Part shown: one piece after another, positions 6,030 through 8,984 of the stretch
Layout of the letters: each line of letters begins with the position of its first letter
Position numbering within the stretch: position 1 is the first letter of the stretch
The notes under the pieces: model-generated
The model's database searches: none
Told to the model about the DNA's origin: nothing
What the model saw: only the letters and a program-made list of their open reading frames with translations
DNA from: CAYJLA01 sp964371305
GTDB lineage: Bacteria; Bacillota_I; Bacilli_A; RFN20; CAG-826
Reading direction: 5' to 3'
NCBI GenBank assembly: GCA_964371305.1
Contig: CAYJLA010000031.1
Span: forward strand, 1-8,984
DNA: 8,984 bases
Program-made: the position numbers and the translations under genes

Positions 6030-6058
6030 AATATACATAATTATGCAGTTTTTTGCAA
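6030..6058 (-). promoter_or_regulatory. Promoter of tRNA-Cys and probably the tRNA cluster
   Basis: TTGCAA (6053-6058), an exact 17-nt spacer and TATATT (6030-6035) lie 14 nt before the tRNA-Cys 5' end on the minus strand, a typical distance for a tRNA operon. Confidence 0.72.
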
Positions 6059-6123
6059 CTATTTTGTATATATAATATCAATCTAATGGAATGATAATAA
6101 TTGTAAACATTTATAAATTATTC

Positions 6124-6870
6124 TTATGCATTTCTCCAAACAGGGAAAACATAACTACTAGAACTTCTATTACTATCTAGTACTTCAGTAATATTTGCAT
6201 ATTCTGGAGTTCCGGCTAAATTTGAATAATGTGAAAAACCAACGAGTTTCATCTCTACCCCTGAGTTAGTTGTGTAATTATCGGACTCATAAATAACAAC
6301 ATGTTCATCACTAAGTAAATCGAATGTTCCTATTTTAAATACTTCAACACTTCTTTTGATTTCAATTGTTTTGATATTTGTAAAATCTTCTGCTTTGAAG
6401 AGTTCTTCATCTAAAATTACATCTTTATCTTCTCCATTAATGGTTACGATACTTTCTTCAATCGCGCTGCCATTGTAACTTTCAAAAAGTGTGTAATCAA
6501 TTGAGTCTAAGTTATGTATACTTGTTACAAAGTTAGTGCGATCTAAAACTTTAGCTTTTACATAATATAAATCTATATCTCCTGTAACTGTATAAGGGAA
6601 TGATATCATTTCACCTTCTCTTTCGATATTGTCATACCATCCATAAAGAACTCCATCAACGCCAAGTTCAAGATCAATTTTTGCATCTTCCGCTGTTATA
6701 ATTTCACCTTTTTCTAGACCAAGAGTAAACCACCCACCATCATCCATTCCATGAAATGCAATTTGATATATTTCTTCTTCACTAGAAGTAGGTTCATCTC
6801 CACCGCATGATGTTAATACAATTCCTGTTGTGGATAGTAGCACTAATGCGCTTATTATTTTAAATTTCAT
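6124..6870 (-). CDS. Putative surface lipoprotein with an InlB-type repeat
   Basis: This 248-residue exported protein has a short basic N-terminus (MKFK), a hydrophobic core and lipobox LTSC (19-22). It should be lipidated on C22 and anchored to the outer face of the membrane. A Gly/Glu/Ser linker follows. Residues about 34-106 resemble the InlB B-repeat (Listeria-Bacteroides repeat): EKGEIITAEDAKID, then GVLYGWYDN (73-81), then the VTGDIDLYYVKA ending. The remaining C-terminal part (about 107-248) is beta-rich and acidic and I do not recognise it. Such repeats are common in adhesins, but that role here is inference. The start is supported by AAGGAG (6877-6882) 6 nt upstream. After the stop there is only an AT-only dyad (6096-6102 with 6116-6122) without a T run, so transcription may continue towards tRNA-Cys. 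Confidence 0.85.
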   Translation of the reverse strand: MKFKIISALVLLSTTGIVLTSCGGDEPTSSEEEIYQIAFHGMDDGGWFTLGLEKGEIITAEDAKIDLELGVDGVLYGWYDNIEREGEMISFPYTVTGDIDLYYVKAKVLDRTNFVTSIHNLDSIDYTLFESYNGSAIEESIVTINGEDKDVILDEELFKAEDFTNIKTIEIKRSVEVFKIGTFDLLSDEHVVIYESDNYTTNSGVEMKLVGFSHYSNLAGTPEYANITEVLDSNRSSSSYVFPVWRNA

Positions 6871-6895
6871 TTTATTCTCCTTTTATTACTAAGAT

Positions 6896-6901
6896 ATTAT
6901 A
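6896..6901 (-). promoter_or_regulatory. Candidate -10 box of the lipoprotein gene
   Basis: A perfect TATAAT lies on the minus strand, 26 nt before the lipoprotein ATG. I find no good -35 at 16-18 nt. The expected leader is short and mostly ribosome site. Confidence 0.45.
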
Positions 6902-6991
6902 TGATAAAAGATGGATTTACACACTATATTTGCATTATTTTTATATATGTATCCGTGCAATGTTACTGTTCTTCTATCGTCAACACACTAT

Positions 6992-7017
6992 AAAAAAAGC
7001 GACTCAAGTCGCTTTTT
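6992..7017 (-). terminator. Strong terminator after the polyproline-tailed gene
   Basis: A 10-bp stem AAAAAGCGAC/GTCGCTTTTT (6994-7003 with 7008-7017) closes on a TCAA-type tetraloop. On the minus strand it ends in seven Ts. It starts 20 nt after the stop of the gene to its right and separates that gene from the lipoprotein gene. The structure is symmetric and could also act on the plus strand. Confidence 0.9.
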
Positions 7018-7036
7018 AGTTTTTTTCTTCTACTCT

Positions 7037-8984
7037 TTATAGAGGTGGAGGAGGAGGTGGAGGTGGAGGAAGTAATCCACTAATCACAGTTAATGTAATT
7101 GTTGTGCCATCATCATATAATTGATATTCTGCTGAAATAGTTTCAACATATACCACTACTTTTCCGTCCTCTGTTTTGATTAATGCATCGAAAGTAAAAC
7201 CATCTATTACAAATACAACCTTATCTAAACCACCAAAGGTTTGCCCTATTTTAACTTCTACAGTATTGGTTCCATCGGTGTAACTGCCTAAATAATCTCT
7301 AAGGTCGACATCCACTTTGTTTAAGATTATAGCACCTAAACTAATATCGTTAAACCTAAGTGTAGCTTCAGGGTTAGTATAGTTATCATTAGTTGTACGA
7401 AAATCAATCATACTTATAACATCATCATCGAAGAAAATCCTCATACTTAAACCATCGATTTTGGCAATAGATTTTATTTGGAGTTCACTTCCGTTAAAAC
7501 TTACACTGCCATCTTTGAACCAGATATAATTTTCATTTGAAGTATCTGCGTAGAAGCCTTGATAACTAAATAAACTATCAATTACATAATTGTTTTGCGC
7601 AACAATAAGTGAGACTCCAACTTTATAACCATAAATTACAACTGTTTGGTCGCCTTCTCCAACAATAAATCCAATAGTTGGAACAAGATCGCCATTATAT
7701 GAAACCATAGCAACTATATAATCATATTCAACATCATATATGAGACCATCATTTGTAGCGTTTGCAGTATCAGCAGTAAACGTGCCATTCGGACTCAATT
7801 CAATTGCTTCAACACCATATTTACCATCTAAAACATATCTTCCGAATAGTTGGCCAAAATTGTTAATTTCGATAAAACTACTTACAACAGTTTGCCCGTT
7901 AATAGTTTCATAGACATAAATTGTATTATTTAAAAATATGAGCATTACACTTGTACCATCTGCAAAATCAGCATTTATAGATATTTGATGCGTAAATGAA
8001 TCTGCATCATAATGAGGCAGAAGTTCAAAAGATGTTGCTGATTTACTTTTGTAATCTATACCAGAATAACCATCTATTAGAATTGTATCCTGATTGTTAG
8101 ACGTAAACATACTGTAAAGATGTTCAGTTATAATATCGGAAATAACATAAATGTCTAAACCTTCATCACTTGTCAATGAGTACATAAATAAATCATCTTG
8201 GATAATTGATAAAGTATAACTTGGTTCATCACTTACGCCATCAACGTCTCCAAATACTAAAGTTGGAAACTCTTCATTTGGCGAATATACAAAAAATGCA
8301 CTTAAATACATGAATGAACTATTCACCGTCATATCAATATTGATTCCGTCGCCAATTGAAGAAATACGTAAGGTGTAATCATGCTCATCTGAGAACGATG
8401 TTAAGCTACTGCCGAATTGATCAATATAATGTTCTTCGTTAACGTAATATGCATGTTCTCCATCTACGATACCATTAATGGCGATATCTCCAACTTCTGG
8501 GTAGAAAACATGTGTTTTTTCAGAAGTGATAAATTGAACTGATTTATAGTTATGAGAAATCGAATATGAGAAATCACTTAATTCAATTGAATTATATGTT
8601 AATTCATACACGTCATCAACACTTAAAGTGTATTCAAATACATTACCTCTATAAGAATATTTTCCTTCTAAATCACTTGTGTCGTCCCACACAAATAAAA
8701 TTACTGTATCAGTATCTGCAAGATTGTAAGACTGGATAATACCATATACACTTGGCGTCAATACATATTCAACTCCTGAATGCTGAGCAGTTACATAAAA
8801 ACCTTTATCATCAACTACACTTGTTAAGTTAGTATAAGTTGTAACTTCATCGTTTGTAGACATTTTAATAGTCATATTATCATAATCAGGTTCACTGATA
8901 TATGTATTGCTTCCATCGAATAAATCTGCTCTTAAAAATTCTAAACTTGTATAAAACGTTACTGTTTCTGGATCATAAATATCA
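7037..8984 (-). CDS. Large acidic beta-rich protein with C-terminal polyproline tail (partial, 5' end outside window)
   Basis: At least 648 codons are open to the window edge. The ATG at 8875 lacks a ribosome site, and the same frame continues upstream without a stop for 36 more codons (..DIYDPETVTFYTSLEF..), so the true start lies outside. I do not recognise the family. The protein is rich in Asp, Ser, Thr, Tyr, Val and Ile in alternating beta-strand patterns, has almost no Cys and has no long helix. That suggests a secreted or surface protein; the signal peptide would be beyond the window. Loose repeats of about 90 residues start with a G-x-Y turn: GKYSYRGN, GRYVLDGKYG, GFYADTSNEN and GSYTDGTNTV. 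Counting from the 8875 Met, these are near residues 71, 345, 440 and 530. The chain ends ISGLL, nine prolines, Leu, stop. No LPXTG motif or C-terminal membrane anchor is present. Confidence 0.82.
   Translation of the reverse strand, partial: DIYDPETVTFYTSLEFLRADLFDGSNTYISEPDYDNMTIKMSTNDEVTTYTNLTSVVDDKGFYVTAQHSGVEYVLTPSVYGIIQSYNLADTDTVILFVWDDTSDLEGKYSYRGNVFEYTLSVDDVYELTYNSIELSDFSYSISHNYKSVQFITSEKTHVFYPEVGDIAINGIVDGEHAYYVNEEHYIDQFGSSLTSFSDEHDYTLRISSIGDGINIDMTVNSSFMYLSAFFVYSPNEEFPTLVFGDVDGVSDEPSYTLSIIQDDLFMYSLTSDEGLDIYVISDIITEHLYSMFTSNNQDTILIDGYSGIDYKSKSATSFELLPHYDADSFTHQISINADFADGTSVMLIFLNNTIYVYETINGQTVVSSFIEINNFGQLFGRYVLDGKYGVEAIELSPNGTFTADTANATNDGLIYDVEYDYIVAMVSYNGDLVPTIGFIVGEGDQTVVIYGYKVGVSLIVAQNNYVIDSLFSYQGFYADTSNENYIWFKDGSVSFNGSELQIKSIAKIDGLSMRIFFDDDVISMIDFRTTNDNYTNPEATLRFNDISLGAIILNKVDVDLRDYLGSYTDGTNTVEVKIGQTFGGLDKVVFVIDGFTFDALIKTEDGKVVVYVETISAEYQLYDDGTTITLTVISGLLPPPPPPPPPL

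Noticed and set aside
6096..6122. AT-only dyad after the lipoprotein stop as a terminator
   Set aside because: The 7-bp stem contains only A and T, has a 13-nt loop and is not followed by a T run on the minus strand.
8873..8875. ATG at 8875 as the true start of the large gene
   Set aside because: It has no ribosome site and the frame stays open with a similar residue composition to the window edge, so it is more likely an internal methionine.
1..8984. CRISPR array, insertion sequence or riboswitch
   Set aside because: I see no regularly spaced repeats, no transposase with terminal inverted repeats, and no leader long enough or conserved enough to call a riboswitch.

Overview
This AT-rich window is a stretch of bacterial chromosome in which every gene I can support lies on the minus strand, so transcription runs from right to left. 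UGG is used for Trp, UGA is used as a stop (recombinase), the tRNAs carry an encoded CCA, and the tRNA order Arg-Pro-Ala-Met-Ile-Ser matches the Bacillus-type cluster. Together with the low GC, the strong TTGACA/TATAAT-like promoters and the AGGAGG-type ribosome sites, this points to a low-GC Firmicutes or a standard-code Mollicutes relative (Acholeplasma/Izemoplasma-like). It is not a UGA=Trp mycoplasma. The genus is inference.

Right end (about 6100-8984): two surface or secreted proteins. One is a very acidic, beta-rich protein of at least 648 residues. It is cut by the window edge, has loose repeats of about 90 residues, and ends in nine prolines plus Leu just before the stop; a strong hairpin terminator follows. 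Downstream is a 248-residue lipoprotein with a lipobox and an InlB/Listeria-Bacteroides-type repeat.

Middle (5276-6058): seven tRNA genes in transcription order Cys, Arg, Pro, Ala, Met, Ile(CAU), Ser. There is a good promoter before Cys, a second before Arg and a terminator after Ser.

Between the tRNA terminator and the recombinase (4831-5275): a compact unit with promoter, ribosome site, 25-codon ORF with TTG start, and terminator. A stop-interrupted, coding-like remnant follows. The unit is the most novel-looking item in the window.

Left half: a XerC/D-type tyrosine recombinase that appears to be transcribed without a leader; an unrecognised eight-helix membrane protein; and a complete ferrous iron uptake operon, feoA-feoB-small Cys-rich membrane protein. 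That operon has a near-consensus promoter, an inverted repeat at the expected transcription start, and a terminator.

Functional links are firm only inside the feo operon (FeoA and the Cys-rich protein are accessory to the FeoB permease) and the tRNA cluster. The remaining genes look like separate transcription units.
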